DNA of 64,000 nucleotides from Lachnospiraceae bacterium. Its GTDB lineage: Bacteria; Bacillota; Clostridia; Lachnospirales; Lachnospiraceae. Under the pieces are notes generated by a model. That model did not search any database. It worked only from the letters and a program-made list of their open reading frames with translations, and was not told the origin of the DNA. Shown here one piece after another: positions 14,956 through 24,840 of the stretch (position 1 is its first letter; each line of letters starts with the position of its first letter). The DNA is taken from NCBI GenBank assembly GCA_029053015.1, contig JAIDHX010000016.1, positions 31,066 to 95,065 on the forward strand. Reading direction: 5' to 3'. The translations under genes and the position numbers were made by a program.

Positions 14956-15855
14956 TCAAAGCTTTTCACTAAAATAACTCTTGTAGCCTTCACCATAGAT
15001 TTCCGTTGCGCTTGAGATAATCATAAATGCCTCCGGATCTTCTTCCTTGACTATCTCCTCCGCCCGTGGTGCAAGCTGTTTCCGCATAACGCACATAATC
15101 ACTTTTTTCTCTTTTCCGCTGTAGGCGCCCTGCCCCTTTACGTAAGTAACGCCGATATCCAGTTCCGCCAAAATCCTCTCCGTAATTTTTTCCGAGTTGT
15201 CGCTTATAATATAAATCAGCTTTGCACCGTCCCTCCCGTACAAAACAAGATCCAAAACAAACGAAGTGACAAATACTGAAATTCCCGCGTACAGCGCCCT
15301 GTCCAAATCCTGAAATACCAGTACGGAAGCTGCCACTATCATAACATCAGTCATAAAAAACAGCGCTCCTGTCTTCATATGCGGATATTTCAGGCGCAGC
15401 AGTTTAATAATAATGTCCATACCTCCTGTGGTCGCTCCCGCCTTAAATACGCCGCCCAGCCCGACCGCAACCATTCCCGCTCCGGCCAATGCCGCCAAAA
15501 GAGGGTCCTCGGTCACAGCGCCATAGCCGCTCAGCACATTGGTGAGCAGGGAAGATAACACCGTACAGTAAAGAGTGGATAAAATCAGTTTAAAGCCAAA
15601 CTTCCACAATCCCAGAAGCAGTATGGGAATATTGATGATAAGAATCAGATTACCGACACCGATGGGAATCAGCCGGTTCAAAATAATGGAAAGACCTGAC
15701 ACGCCGCCGGGTGCCAGATTGTTCGGGTCCAAAAACAGACTGATTGCCGCCGCATAGCAAAGGCAGGATACTGTCATCAGAAGATAATCCAGCACACGTC
15801 TCTTTGGTGTTTTCTGCTCTTCCTGCTGCCATTCTTTTTGTGTTGCTGTTTTCAT
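14956..15855 (-). CDS. YitT-family membrane protein
   Basis: A 299-aa membrane protein with about five or six transmembrane helices in the first 200 residues (YLLMTVSCLCYAAAISLFL is the first) and the family's FLDPNNLAPGGVSGLSIIL and TTGGMDII stretches. The end is a soluble DUF2179 domain (TYVKGQGAYSGKEKKVIMCV). Family members are of uncertain transport function. The start at 15855 is preceded by AAAGGACGCGCT; an upstream in-frame extension reaches into the ilvA terminator and was rejected. Confidence 0.88.
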   Translation of the reverse strand: MKTATQKEWQQEEQKTPKRRVLDYLLMTVSCLCYAAAISLFLDPNNLAPGGVSGLSIILNRLIPIGVGNLILIINIPILLLGLWKFGFKLILSTLYCTVLSSLLTNVLSGYGAVTEDPLLAALAGAGMVAVGLGGVFKAGATTGGMDIIIKLLRLKYPHMKTGALFFMTDVMIVAASVLVFQDLDRALYAGISVFVTSFVLDLVLYGRDGAKLIYIISDNSEKITERILAELDIGVTYVKGQGAYSGKEKKVIMCVMRKQLAPRAEEIVKEEDPEAFMIISSATEIYGEGYKSYFSEKL

Positions 15856-15884
15856 AGCGCGTCCTTTCTGGAAATGTAACGGAT

Positions 15885-15919
15885 ACAAAATCCGCATATA
15901 TAGCATATGCGGATTTTGC
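15885..15919 (-). terminator. Terminator after ilvA
   Basis: Minus-strand AAAATCCGCATAT / ATATGCGGATTTT, a 13-bp stem with a 5-nt loop, located between the ilvA stop and the YitT gene. Symmetric, so it may work in both directions. Confidence 0.7.
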
Positions 15920-15945
15920 AATATAATCACAGTACATTCTGTTCT

Positions 15946-17181
15946 TTAACTGAAAATTGTCTGCACCGTCTGCAGCAGCTTGGGTCGATATCCTTCTTTC
16001 TCAAGCGCATCGATAATCTGCGTTTTGTGCTCTGTTCCAAACGCTTCCATGGTAATCCGCAATTCCACTGCCGCATTGCGGTTGGTGGATACAAACTGAT
16101 TGTGCTCCAGCTTGATGACATTGCCGTTCAGTTCTGCCACAATACCGGAAATCTTATAGAGCTCGCCCGGTTTGTCCGGCAAAAGTACGGATACCGTAAA
16201 GATTCTGTCCCTGAAAATCAATCCCTGCTGCACCACGGAGGACATGGTAATAATATCCATGTTACCGCCGCTTAAAATGGCAACCACTTTTTTGTCCTTT
16301 ACCTCCAAATGCTTGATGGCCGCCACCGTCAGAAGTCCGGAATTTTCTACCACCATCTTATGATTTTCCACCATATCAAGGAAAGCGCCGACCAGTTCCT
16401 CGTCTTTTACCGTTATGATGTCATCCAGATTCTGCTGTATGTAGGGAAACAATTTATCGCCGGGCGTCTTTACCGCCGTACCGTCCGCTATGGTATTGAC
16501 GCCGGGCAGCGTCACCACTTTCCCTTCCTTAAGGGATTCCTGCATACAGTTTGCTCCTGCCGGCTCCACTCCGATTACCCTGATCTTAGGATTGAGAAGC
16601 TTGGCCAGCGTGGAAACACCGGTTGCAAGACCGCCGCCGCCAATCGGCACCAGAATATAGTCCACAAGAGGAAGCTCTTTAAAAATTTCCATCGCGATGG
16701 TTCCCTGTCCCGTGGCAACCGTCAAGTCGTTGAAGGGATGAATAAAAGTATAACCGTTTTCCTCTGCCAGTTCGTATGCCTTAGCGCACGCCTCGTCATA
16801 AACATCGCCATAAAGCACAACCTCCGCTCCATAGCTCTTGGTACGGTTTACCTTCATGAGCGGCGTGGTCGTCGGCATCACAATGGTTGCCTTTACTCCA
16901 TAGCTTTTGGCTGCATAGGCAACGCCCTGCGCATGGTTTCCGGCAGACGCCGTGATGACGCCCTTCATCCGCTGCTCCTCAGAAAGCGTGCTCATGGCAT
17001 AATATGCGCCGCGCACCTTATAGGCTCCCGTAAACTGCATGTTTTCAGGTTTCAGGTAAACCTTGTTTCCGGTCTGGGCGCTCAGATAATCGCTGTAAAC
17101 CAGCTTGGTTTCCAAAGTAACCCGCTTTACGACTTCGGAAGCCTCCTCAAATTTTTCCAGTGTCAACATTTTTTCTTCCAT
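15946..17181 (-). CDS. ilvA: Threonine ammonia-lyase (threonine dehydratase)
   Basis: Pyridoxal-phosphate enzyme that converts threonine to 2-oxobutanoate and ammonia, the first step towards isoleucine or a catabolic step. The cofactor lysine is in FTGAYKVRGAY (about residue 54), SAGNHAQGVA binds the substrate, and a glycine loop VPIGGGGLATG holds the phosphate. At 411 aa it has one ACT domain at the C-terminus (from about 330, RIFTVSVLLPDKPGELYK), the shorter form common in Clostridia. Whether it is biosynthetic or catabolic is not settled by sequence. It starts 14 bp after ftsY. Confidence 0.94.
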   Translation of the reverse strand: MEEKMLTLEKFEEASEVVKRVTLETKLVYSDYLSAQTGNKVYLKPENMQFTGAYKVRGAYYAMSTLSEEQRMKGVITASAGNHAQGVAYAAKSYGVKATIVMPTTTPLMKVNRTKSYGAEVVLYGDVYDEACAKAYELAEENGYTFIHPFNDLTVATGQGTIAMEIFKELPLVDYILVPIGGGGLATGVSTLAKLLNPKIRVIGVEPAGANCMQESLKEGKVVTLPGVNTIADGTAVKTPGDKLFPYIQQNLDDIITVKDEELVGAFLDMVENHKMVVENSGLLTVAAIKHLEVKDKKVVAILSGGNMDIITMSSVVQQGLIFRDRIFTVSVLLPDKPGELYKISGIVAELNGNVIKLEHNQFVSTNRNAAVELRITMEAFGTEHKTQIIDALEKEGYRPKLLQTVQTIFS

Positions 17182-17195
17182 CTTTTTGCCTCTCT

Positions 17196-18140
17196 TTACT
17201 CAGAAACGCTCTCCGGTATATCAAACAGAGCGTTCACAAATTCCTCTGCGTTAAACTTCTGTAAATCTTCTATGGTTTCTCCCACGCCGATATATTTCAC
17301 CGGCACATTCAACTCTGACTGAATTGCCACCGCAATGCCGCCTTTGGCTGTGCCGTCCATTTTGGTAAGTATGATCCCCGTCAGTTCCGCCACGGAACCA
17401 AACTCCCTCGCCTGCGCAAGCGCATTCTGTCCGGTGGTGCCGTCCAGCACAATCAAATTTTCCCTGTGGGTATTGGGATATTCCCTGTCGATGATGCGGT
17501 TCATCTTTTTCAACTCTTCCATCAGGTTCTTCTTGTTGTGCAGCCTGCCGGCCGTATCAATCAGCAGCACATCCGCCCTGCGCGCCTTTGCTGCTGAAAC
17601 CGCATCAAATACCACGCTTGCCGGATCGGAGCCCTCGCTGCCGCCAATCATGTCGACGCCAGCCCTGTCTGCCCACTCCCTGAGCTGTTCGCCTGCCGCT
17701 GCCCTGAAAGTATCCGCCGCCGCTATCAGCACACGCCTGCCGTTATCCTTCAGCTTGCCCGCCAGCTTGCCGACCGAGGTGGTCTTGCCCACGCCGTTGA
17801 CGCCAATGACCATAATGACCGACTGTTCCTTTTCAAAATCATACGCCGTCTCCCCCACCTGCATCTGCTCCTTGATGCTCTCAATCAGCAGTTTCTTGCA
17901 TTCGGAAGGCTCTTTGATATGCTGCTCTTTTACCTGCGTCTTCAGACGCTCCACAATCTGCATGGTAGCGTTGACACCGATATCTCCCATGATGAGGATT
18001 TCTTCCAGCTCCTCATAAAAATCTTCATCAATTGCTGAAAATCCGCTGAATACGGAATCAATTCCGCGGACAATATTGTCTCTGGTCTTTTGCAGACCGG
18101 ATTTCAGTCTGGCAAAAAAGCCTTTCTTTTCCTCGCTCAA
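17196..18140 (-). CDS. ftsY: Signal recognition particle receptor FtsY
   Basis: GTPase receptor that docks the signal recognition particle at the membrane. At 314 aa it has only a short N-terminal region (GFFARLKSGLQKTRDN) before the NG domain; P-loop GVNGVGKTTSVGKLAG, DTAGRLHNK, and TKMDGTAKGG are present. The start codon is TTG with AAGGAGGTCATT in front. It lies 12 bp downstream of smc, the usual order rnc-smc-ftsY in Firmicutes. Confidence 0.97.
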   Translation of the reverse strand: MSEEKKGFFARLKSGLQKTRDNIVRGIDSVFSGFSAIDEDFYEELEEILIMGDIGVNATMQIVERLKTQVKEQHIKEPSECKKLLIESIKEQMQVGETAYDFEKEQSVIMVIGVNGVGKTTSVGKLAGKLKDNGRRVLIAAADTFRAAAGEQLREWADRAGVDMIGGSEGSDPASVVFDAVSAAKARRADVLLIDTAGRLHNKKNLMEELKKMNRIIDREYPNTHRENLIVLDGTTGQNALAQAREFGSVAELTGIILTKMDGTAKGGIAVAIQSELNVPVKYIGVGETIEDLQKFNAEEFVNALFDIPESVSE

Positions 18141-18152
18141 AATGACCTCCTT

Positions 18153-21100
18153 CTAATCATCCAAATCCTTATCTATCAAGTTGACACTCACAAGCGCCGA
18201 CACGCCTTTTTCCTGCATGGTGATGCCGTAAAGCCTGTCAGCCTTTTCCATGGTGCCTCTCCTATGGGTAATGACGATAAACTGCGTGTTCTTTGTGAGC
18301 TTATGTAAATACTTGGCAAAACGCCCTACATTGGACTCGTCCAGCGCCGCCTCGATTTCATCTAAAAGGCAGAAAGGCGACGGCTTCAGGTTTTGAATGG
18401 CAAAAAGCAGTGCAATGGCGGTAAGCGCTTTTTCCCCACCGGACAACTGCATCATATTCTGCAGTTTCTTTCCGGGCGGCTGGGCGATGATGCGGATGCC
18501 CGCCTCTAAAATATCCTCGTCCTCCATCAGTTCAAGGCTTCCCTTGCCGCCGCCGAACAGTTCCTTGAACACCTTGTCAAACTCTCTGTTTATCTCACCG
18601 AATTTTTCATGGAACTGCTTGCGCATGGCAGTATCCAGCTCCGTGATAATACCCTCTAAGGTCTTCTCTGCCTCTACCAAATCATCATGCTGGTTCTTTA
18701 AAAATGTGTAACGCTCCATCAGATTTTTATAATCCTCAATGGCGTTGACATTTACATCTCCCAGTTTCTTAATCTGCTCCTTTAAAGAAGTGATTTCCCG
18801 CTTCATGGCAGAAAGATCCGTCATCTCTTCATTGCGGATGGAAGCGGCGTCGGACAACGTAATTTCATACTCATCCCACATATAGTTTATCTGGGTTTCC
18901 ATCGCCTCCTCAAATTTTTCCTTTTGGGAATTCAGGCGGTACACCTCTTTGTCGAGGGAGGTCATCTGCTCTGCAATCGCTTCTCTTTCCGCAAAGAAAT
19001 TCTTCTGCTTTGCGGAGAGTTCTTCCTTTCTGGCAATATTGTCGGAAAGTTCCTGTCTGGACTGTTCCTGCGTCGTGTGGGAAGCAGCAATTGTCTTTTC
19101 AATTTCCGAAATATTTTTCGTCTTTTCCTCCACATTGCGGACATTGTCCGAAAGACCGCCCTCTATTTCAGCAAGTTCCGCCTCAAACCGCTTGATTTCA
19201 CCGCTGATACGATCCACATTCTGTTGCTGGAACCCTTGCATCTGCAGCATTTTTTCCACCTTCATGTCCCACTCCGACACTTTGGCTGCGCTTTCGGTTT
19301 CTTCCTCCCTGCGCTCCTCAAGCTCCTTCTGGCAGTCTACAATCTGTTTCTCTGCTGATTTTTCCAGCTTTTCAGATTCTTCCAGTTCCTGCCTGATTTC
19401 CTCCTTGCTGCCCTTGATATCCAATATCTGCTTTTCGATTTCCTGCTCCTCATTTTTCAGGGAACGTGAACCGGCTTCCGCCTCTTCCATTTTTTCCTTG
19501 GCAGCTTCCACATTTAAACGAACTGTATTCTGCTCCAGGAATTTCCTCTGTATCTCCGCTTTATGTGCCTCAATCTCCAGCCTGAGTTTGTTGCGCTTCT
19601 CCTTTGTTTCTTCAATTTCCCTGCCAAATGTCGTCACAGATGCAAGGAGCTTTTCTGTTTTTTTCTCCAGCTCTTCAATCTCACGCCGTCTGCCCAGAAG
19701 ATTGCTGTTATTTTTAAAAGCGCCGCCGCTGATTGCGCCGCCGGGCACCAAAAGCTCGCCCTCTAATGTCACCATACGGATTCCATAGTCGAACTTTCTG
19801 GCGATTTTGACCGCATTGTCCACATTATCTACCACCACAATGCGCCCTAACATAGCTCTCGCCACATTTCTGTAGCGCTCCTCCGTCTGCACCAGACCGT
19901 CCGCCATCCCGATAACGCCTTTTTCCGTAAGTGCTTCCGGATTTTTAAACTCCTGCGGGTTTGTGATGCTGGTAAGCGGCAGAAAAGTGGCCCGCCCCAG
20001 CTTATTTTTCTTTAAGAAACCTATCATTCTCTTGGCGGTTTCCTCATCATCCGTCACAATATTCTGTATATTGCCGCCGAGCGCCGTCTCAATGGCAGTT
20101 TCATAGCGTTTTTCCACCTTAATAATATCTGCCACAACGCCTACGATGCCCTTCTCGGTATCCTTCTGTTCCATCACCCGCTTAACGCTTCCGCCGTAGC
20201 CCTCGTAACGCTCTGTCAGATTGGAAAGGGCATCCAGTTTTGATTTTTCCTGATGGTACTGCTCCTGTGCCTCCCGCAGTGCGGCATCTTTCCCCGCAAG
20301 CGTCTCCCGCAGCCCCACAAGCTCCTTTTCCATGCTTTCCGTCTGCTTATTCATAGCGGCAAGCGTCTGTGTAATTTCCTCAAACTGCTGCTCAAGCTGG
20401 CGGATGCTGTCCTCCCTTGCTGCCTCGTCCGATTTCGCACGGAGAAGTCTGGAATTCAGTTCTGCCTTTCTGATGGCAATCTGCTCCAGCATGGTATCGT
20501 AGCGTCCCAGCTTTGACTTTATGGTAGCGCGCTGATTCAGTTCGCCGATAATTGTATTTTTACCGTTCTCAATGCTGTCGTTCAGCTCCTGAATCCGGTT
20601 CTGCACCTGCTCCAGTGCCAGCCGCACCTTGTCTCTTTCTGCCGTTATCTCTGCAACCTGTCCGTCGATATCCTGCTTTTCCTTCAGTATCTTATCTCTG
20701 TCCAGATTTTTTGCATCAATTTCAGCCTGTACGCTCTCCTGCCTGTGCCTTAAATGCTGCTCGTTTTCCCCTGCGGAATGAAGCTGCTCCTTTAAGACAT
20801 TGATTTCACCCTCCAGCTTGCCGCGCAGAACCGAGGTATCCGTCAGGCTTGTCCGCGCCTGCTCTATCGTCTGTTCCAGAAGTTCAATATCGTTCTGGAT
20901 TTTCTCGTATTCTTCCTTAATGCTCTCGTATTTTTTGCCGGTGCTTTCCAGTTCTCCTGCTGCAGCCGCATATTTCTCTTCCGCCGACAGTAGCTGCTCT
21001 TTTAAACGGTTATGCTCCAGTAAGAACATATTCACGTCCAGCGTTTTTAATTCTTCTTTCTTTTTTAAGTAAACCTTCGCCGTTTCCGACTGCTTTTCCA

Positions 21101-21713
21101 GCGGCGCCACCTGCTTCTCCAGCTCCGAAAGAATATCGTTTACACGCACCAGATTCGCCTTTTCATCCTCCAGTTTTTTCTGCGCTGCGTATTTCCTTCG
21201 CTTAAACTTTACAATGCCGGCAGCCTCGTCAAAAAGCTCCCTTCTCTCCTCGGGCTTTCCACTCAGTATCTTATCTATCTGTCCCTGCCCGATGATGGAA
21301 TATCCCTCTTTACCGATACCCGTATCATAAAACAGCTCATTGACATCCTTCAGCCTGCATGCGGATCCATTAATCAGATATTCACTTTCTCCGGAACGGT
21401 ATATTCTTCTTGCAACCGTCACTTCATCGTAATCAATGGCAAGCTGATGGTCTGCATTGTCCAGTGTAATTGCCACATAAGCATAGCTTAAAGGTTTTCT
21501 GGTTTCTGTTCCCGAGAAAATGACATCCTGCATGGAAGCACCGCGAAGCTGCTTAATTCGCTGCTCTCCGAGCACCCAGCGCACCGCGTCCGCCACATTG
21601 CTTTTTCCGCTCCCGTTCGGTCCCACAATACCTGTAATACCATTGTGAAAGCGGAATGTTATTTTGTTGGCAAAGGACTTAAAGCCGTATACCTCAATAC
21701 TTTTTAAATACAT
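18153..21713 (-). CDS. smc: Chromosome segregation protein SMC
   Basis: ATPase of the condensin-like complex that compacts and separates chromosomes, acting with ScpA and ScpB. At 1186 aa it is full length. The head has the Walker A motif GPNGSGKSNVADAVRWVLGE near residue 32 and QGQIDKILSGKPEERR; long coiled coils flank a hinge at about 510-670 (with PGGAISGGAF); the C-terminal head has the signature LSGGEKALTAIALLFA and Walker B PFCLLDEIEAALD. It overlaps the end of rnc by 10 nt. Confidence 0.98.
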   Translation of the reverse strand: MYLKSIEVYGFKSFANKITFRFHNGITGIVGPNGSGKSNVADAVRWVLGEQRIKQLRGASMQDVIFSGTETRKPLSYAYVAITLDNADHQLAIDYDEVTVARRIYRSGESEYLINGSACRLKDVNELFYDTGIGKEGYSIIGQGQIDKILSGKPEERRELFDEAAGIVKFKRRKYAAQKKLEDEKANLVRVNDILSELEKQVAPLEKQSETAKVYLKKKEELKTLDVNMFLLEHNRLKEQLLSAEEKYAAAAGELESTGKKYESIKEEYEKIQNDIELLEQTIEQARTSLTDTSVLRGKLEGEINVLKEQLHSAGENEQHLRHRQESVQAEIDAKNLDRDKILKEKQDIDGQVAEITAERDKVRLALEQVQNRIQELNDSIENGKNTIIGELNQRATIKSKLGRYDTMLEQIAIRKAELNSRLLRAKSDEAAREDSIRQLEQQFEEITQTLAAMNKQTESMEKELVGLRETLAGKDAALREAQEQYHQEKSKLDALSNLTERYEGYGGSVKRVMEQKDTEKGIVGVVADIIKVEKRYETAIETALGGNIQNIVTDDEETAKRMIGFLKKNKLGRATFLPLTSITNPQEFKNPEALTEKGVIGMADGLVQTEERYRNVARAMLGRIVVVDNVDNAVKIARKFDYGIRMVTLEGELLVPGGAISGGAFKNNSNLLGRRREIEELEKKTEKLLASVTTFGREIEETKEKRNKLRLEIEAHKAEIQRKFLEQNTVRLNVEAAKEKMEEAEAGSRSLKNEEQEIEKQILDIKGSKEEIRQELEESEKLEKSAEKQIVDCQKELEERREEETESAAKVSEWDMKVEKMLQMQGFQQQNVDRISGEIKRFEAELAEIEGGLSDNVRNVEEKTKNISEIEKTIAASHTTQEQSRQELSDNIARKEELSAKQKNFFAEREAIAEQMTSLDKEVYRLNSQKEKFEEAMETQINYMWDEYEITLSDAASIRNEEMTDLSAMKREITSLKEQIKKLGDVNVNAIEDYKNLMERYTFLKNQHDDLVEAEKTLEGIITELDTAMRKQFHEKFGEINREFDKVFKELFGGGKGSLELMEDEDILEAGIRIIAQPPGKKLQNMMQLSGGEKALTAIALLFAIQNLKPSPFCLLDEIEAALDESNVGRFAKYLHKLTKNTQFIVITHRRGTMEKADRLYGITMQEKGVSALVSVNLIDKDLDD

Positions 21714-22420
21714 GAATCCGATTCCTTCCCTGCCGCCTTGAATTTTAATAACGCTTCATAAGCAGCCTTCTGTTCTGCAGCCTTTTTGGTTCTTCCCTGT
21801 CCGCTTCCCAGCCGGATGCCTTCCATCAGAACCTCAACCTGAAAGGTTTTATCATGCTCCGGTCCCGATACGCCTATCAGTTCGTAATGAAATTCCTTTT
21901 TCAAGTTTTTCTGAATATATTCCTGCAGATTGCTCTTGCTGTCGTAAAACAAAGTCTTGTGCTCCAAATCTGAAAGCACAAAACGATAAATATGCGCCTT
22001 TGCCGGCTCCATTCCCCCATCAAGATAAATGGCTCCGATGATTGCCTCCATCACGTCCGCGATAATAGAAGCCTTAATCCTGCCCCTGTCGCTCTCTTCA
22101 CCTTTACCCAGCAGCAAAAAACTACCCAAATCCAATTCTTCGGCGCAAAGGGCAAGCGACGACTCACATACCATGGACGCTCTTGTCTTGGAAAGCTTTC
22201 CCTCCGCCATATCCGGATATTTGTGGTACAAAAAGTCACTTGTCACCAGTTCCAGCACCGCATCGCCCAAAAACTCCAGCCTCTCGTAATGCGGCTTTTT
22301 GTTGATTTTCTGTTCATTGCTGAACGAGCTGTGCGTAAGCGCCTGTTTTAAAAGCGCCTGGTTATGAAAGTGATAACCGATTCTGTTTTCCAGTTCCTCC
22401 GGCATATATAGGGGCATCAT
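21704..22420 (-). CDS. rnc: Ribonuclease III
   Basis: Cuts double-stranded RNA, including rRNA precursors. The catalytic signature ERLEFLGDAVLELV is near residue 45, with further acidic residues in EAIIGAIYLDGG. A double-stranded RNA binding domain fills the C-terminus (from about 160). At 238 aa it is of normal length. AGAGG is 8 nt before the first of two near Met codons. It overlaps the smc start by 10 nt. Confidence 0.97.
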   Translation of the reverse strand: MMPLYMPEELENRIGYHFHNQALLKQALTHSSFSNEQKINKKPHYERLEFLGDAVLELVTSDFLYHKYPDMAEGKLSKTRASMVCESSLALCAEELDLGSFLLLGKGEESDRGRIKASIIADVMEAIIGAIYLDGGMEPAKAHIYRFVLSDLEHKTLFYDSKSNLQEYIQKNLKKEFHYELIGVSGPEHDKTFQVEVLMEGIRLGSGQGRTKKAAEQKAAYEALLKFKAAGKESDSCI

Positions 22421-22454
22421 AACATATTCCTCTGTGTTTCCATTTCATAAACAA

Positions 22455-22536
22455 AGTATTCCTGATACCGCTTCGCTTCTGAGCAATAAAGCTGTACACT
22501 TTGCCTTATAGACAGCAGACGGTACACAGGAATACC
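22455..22536 (-). ncRNA. Possible structured RNA between acpP and rnc
   Basis: The 133-bp gap between acpP and rnc holds a long imperfect inverted repeat: on the minus strand CGGTA and GTATTCCTG sequences at 22520-22536 pair with those at 22456-22470 (about 15 paired positions, one 1-2 nt bulge). An inner GCTGT/ACAGC stem lies at 22491-22516. It lacks a T-tract. It may be a processing site, perhaps for RNase III itself, or a regulatory leader; this is unproven. Confidence 0.35.
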
Positions 22537-22553
22537 TTAAAGTTACTCTTTTT

Positions 22554-22787
22554 TTAGTAATTAACTGCATTTTTAATTAATTCCACCGCTTCTTCCACGG
22601 TAGAAATCTTCTCAGCCTTCTCTGCGGGAATCTCGATATCAAATTCCTCCTCGATGCCCATAATAATCTGAAAAACATCCAGAGAATCCGCACCCAAATC
22701 ATCCATAAAAGTTGACTCCGGCGTGATTTCCTCAGGATCCACATTTAATACTTCCGCAATGACTTTTTTCAGTTTCTCAAATTCCAT
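22554..22787 (-). CDS. acpP: Acyl carrier protein
   Basis: A 77-aa acidic carrier of growing fatty acids. The serine that receives phosphopantetheine is in the conserved [18 protein letters not shown] stretch, near residue 35. It follows plsX by 16 bp, a standard pairing for phospholipid and fatty acid synthesis. Confidence 0.98.
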   Translation of the reverse strand: MEFEKLKKVIAEVLNVDPEEITPESTFMDDLGADSLDVFQIIMGIEEEFDIEIPAEKAEKISTVEEAVELIKNAVNY

Positions 22788-22803
22788 ACTTCATTTCCCT
22801 TTC

Positions 22804-23814
22804 TTAATCTTCTAGTGTAATTTTTTCTTTTATTTTATCATTAATTCTCTGTTCTTTAAATGTTACACACTGCAAAACAGAGTTTTTGATTTCCACTGCC
22901 TTTGAGCTTCCGTGTGTTTTTACTACAAGACCGTTTAACCCAAGCATGGGAGCACCGCCGTATTCCTCCAAATCAAACGCCTTCAAGGTCTTCTTTAATG
23001 CCGGTTTTACCAGAAATGCGCCTATCTTACTTCTCAGGCTGCTCATCATACCTGTCTTTACCTTTTTAATCAGCGTAGCGCCAACGCCTTCATAAAGCTT
23101 TAGGACAACATTGCCCACAAATGCCTCACAGACAATTACGTCCGCCACTCCCGCGGGAATGTCTCTGGCCTCCACACTGCCGATGAAGTTGATTTCCGGA
23201 CAGTTTTTTAAAAGCGGAAAGGTTTCCTTTACCAACGCGTTTCCTTTCTCCTCTTCCGCTCCGATATTGACGATTCCTACCCTTGGGTTGTGAACTCCCA
23301 TAACATTTTCCATGTATACGGAACCCATTTTTGCAAACTGTACCAGATGGGAAGGTCTTGCATCTACATTGGCGCCGCAGTCAACCAGCAGCGCTGCCCC
23401 GTTTTCCGTCGGAATCAGGGGAGCAAGCGGCGGTCTCTCCACGCCTTTAATGCGCCCTACCAATACCTGTCCGCCAACTAAAACCGCTCCGGTCGAGCCA
23501 GCCGATACGAAAGCGTCACAGGTTCCATCCTTCACCATATGCATCGCCTTTACAATGGAAGAATCCTTCTTGCGGCGTATTGCCATAACAGGCGGCTCTG
23601 CCGTCTCTATCACCTCTTCGGCATGTACGATCTCCACTCTCGCACTGTCATATGTCTGTCCTGCAAGCTCTTTCTCAATCGCCTCCCTGCGTCCCACGAG
23701 AAAAATCTTTACGCGCTCATCGGCATTTACTGCTTCGACGGCTCCTTTTACAATCTCTCCGGGTGCATTGTCACCTCCCATGGCATCCACTGCTACATTT
23801 ACCATATCCGCCAT
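22804..23814 (-). CDS. plsX: Phosphate acyltransferase PlsX
   Basis: Converts acyl-ACP to acyl-phosphate for PlsY, the first step of phospholipid synthesis in most bacteria. At 336 aa it is of normal length; it begins with VAVDAMGGDNAPGEIVKGAV and contains ARPSHLVQFAKMGSVY and GNVVLKLYEG, all typical. It is the first gene of plsX-acpP-(rnc-smc-ftsY-ilvA), with a promoter 40 bp ahead. Confidence 0.97.
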   Translation of the reverse strand: MADMVNVAVDAMGGDNAPGEIVKGAVEAVNADERVKIFLVGRREAIEKELAGQTYDSARVEIVHAEEVIETAEPPVMAIRRKKDSSIVKAMHMVKDGTCDAFVSAGSTGAVLVGGQVLVGRIKGVERPPLAPLIPTENGAALLVDCGANVDARPSHLVQFAKMGSVYMENVMGVHNPRVGIVNIGAEEEKGNALVKETFPLLKNCPEINFIGSVEARDIPAGVADVIVCEAFVGNVVLKLYEGVGATLIKKVKTGMMSSLRSKIGAFLVKPALKKTLKAFDLEEYGGAPMLGLNGLVVKTHGSSKAVEIKNSVLQCVTFKEQRINDKIKEKITLED

Positions 23815-23852
23815 TTCGTTTCTCCCTTTCGTTTAAATTCCATTCCTTTTTT

Positions 23853-23881
23853 ACTATACTAAACGACTATATAAAAATCAA
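23853..23881 (-). promoter_or_regulatory. plsX promoter
   Basis: Minus-strand TTGATT (23876-23881), 17-bp spacer, TATAGT (23853-23858). No FapR-type palindrome was seen nearby. Confidence 0.7.
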
Positions 23882-23900
23882 GTCCAAAAAAGGCTTTACC

Positions 23901-24683
23901 CTAAATCAATCCCAGAAAATATGCGATAAAATATAAAACCAGCAGATGGATGGGATAAAACAGGTAGAAAAAATATTTTATTTTCAGTCCCCTTTCTCCA
24001 TTATAAAAAGCGATGGGAATAAACGCAAGCGGCGCAGTCAGTTCGCTGCCGCCTGTAAAAAAACAGCTTGCAAAAAAACCTGCACATCCCGCAGTAATCT
24101 GGGCCGCCTTATTTTTCCGAAAAATATACAACGCCATAATGCACCCGACACCGATTGCATCATAGTCCGTTTTCAGACAGAATGCAAGTCCCATGCCCGC
24201 CCCAAGCGCCACGACATACAGGATAAGCTTTATCCACACAGCTGCCTTCAGTTTCTCCGCAATCCCCCTGTATGCCATCATGACCAGCAGGCCGATAAAC
24301 AGCGTAAAAAATACATTCTGAGATTCCGGTGCAAACATCCTTCCCTTAACCGCAAGGTCAAACGGAATTTCGGAAATCAGTGCAAACAGAAACAGTCTCA
24401 CTGCGTATTTTACTGCATTGTGCGTGTGGTTGAATCCCTCCACCAAAAGGAAACAAAAGATAGGAAATGCAATACGCCCAATCAAAAGCCGCATGACATA
24501 GTATATAATTTCCAGACATCTGTTATCCCATGCCTGCCGCCAAAACCCATATACCACCACTGCGCCGATATGATCTGTCAGCATGGCAATAATCGCAATT
24601 ATTTTCAGCGTACTGCCGCTGATTCCCCTCTTACGTACCGGTGCAAAACCTTCTTTTGCCCGTATAACAGACATATTGTCCAT
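23901..24683 (-). CDS. TraX-family multi-pass membrane protein
   Basis: A 260-aa hydrophobic protein with about seven or eight transmembrane segments. It starts with the family pattern ISGSTLKIIAIIAMLTDHIG and contains FPIFCFLLVEGF. TraX was first described as the F-pilin acetylase, but chromosomal members like this one are common in gut Firmicutes with no conjugation genes, and their role is unknown. The start at 24683 is behind GGGGAGAGGGAAC; a longer reading frame upstream lacks a ribosome binding site. Confidence 0.8.
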   Translation of the reverse strand: MDNMSVIRAKEGFAPVRKRGISGSTLKIIAIIAMLTDHIGAVVVYGFWRQAWDNRCLEIIYYVMRLLIGRIAFPIFCFLLVEGFNHTHNAVKYAVRLFLFALISEIPFDLAVKGRMFAPESQNVFFTLFIGLLVMMAYRGIAEKLKAAVWIKLILYVVALGAGMGLAFCLKTDYDAIGVGCIMALYIFRKNKAAQITAGCAGFFASCFFTGGSELTAPLAFIPIAFYNGERGLKIKYFFYLFYPIHLLVLYFIAYFLGLI

Positions 24684-24718
24684 GTTCCCTCTCCCCCTTA
24701 ATTCGATTTTCTTCAAAT

Positions 24719-24747
24719 ACAATAATCTTTTTGGAGAGTTCTGTCAA
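24719..24747 (-). promoter_or_regulatory. Promoter of the TraX-family gene
   Basis: Minus-strand TTGACA (24742-24747), 17-bp spacer, TATTGT (24719-24724), about 35 bp before the ATG. Confidence 0.55.
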
Positions 24748-24840
24748 TACGAAAGCAAAGTGGAGAATTTTTTCCTGATAATTTGATGAAATAATGAAAT
24801 ATGATAGATTTTAGAATCAGATTTTAGTATAGAAAGATTG

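Noticed and set aside
23901..24683. Evidence of a conjugative element from the TraX-family protein
   Set aside because: No relaxase, type IV secretion or att site is nearby; chromosomal TraX-like proteins are common without conjugation.
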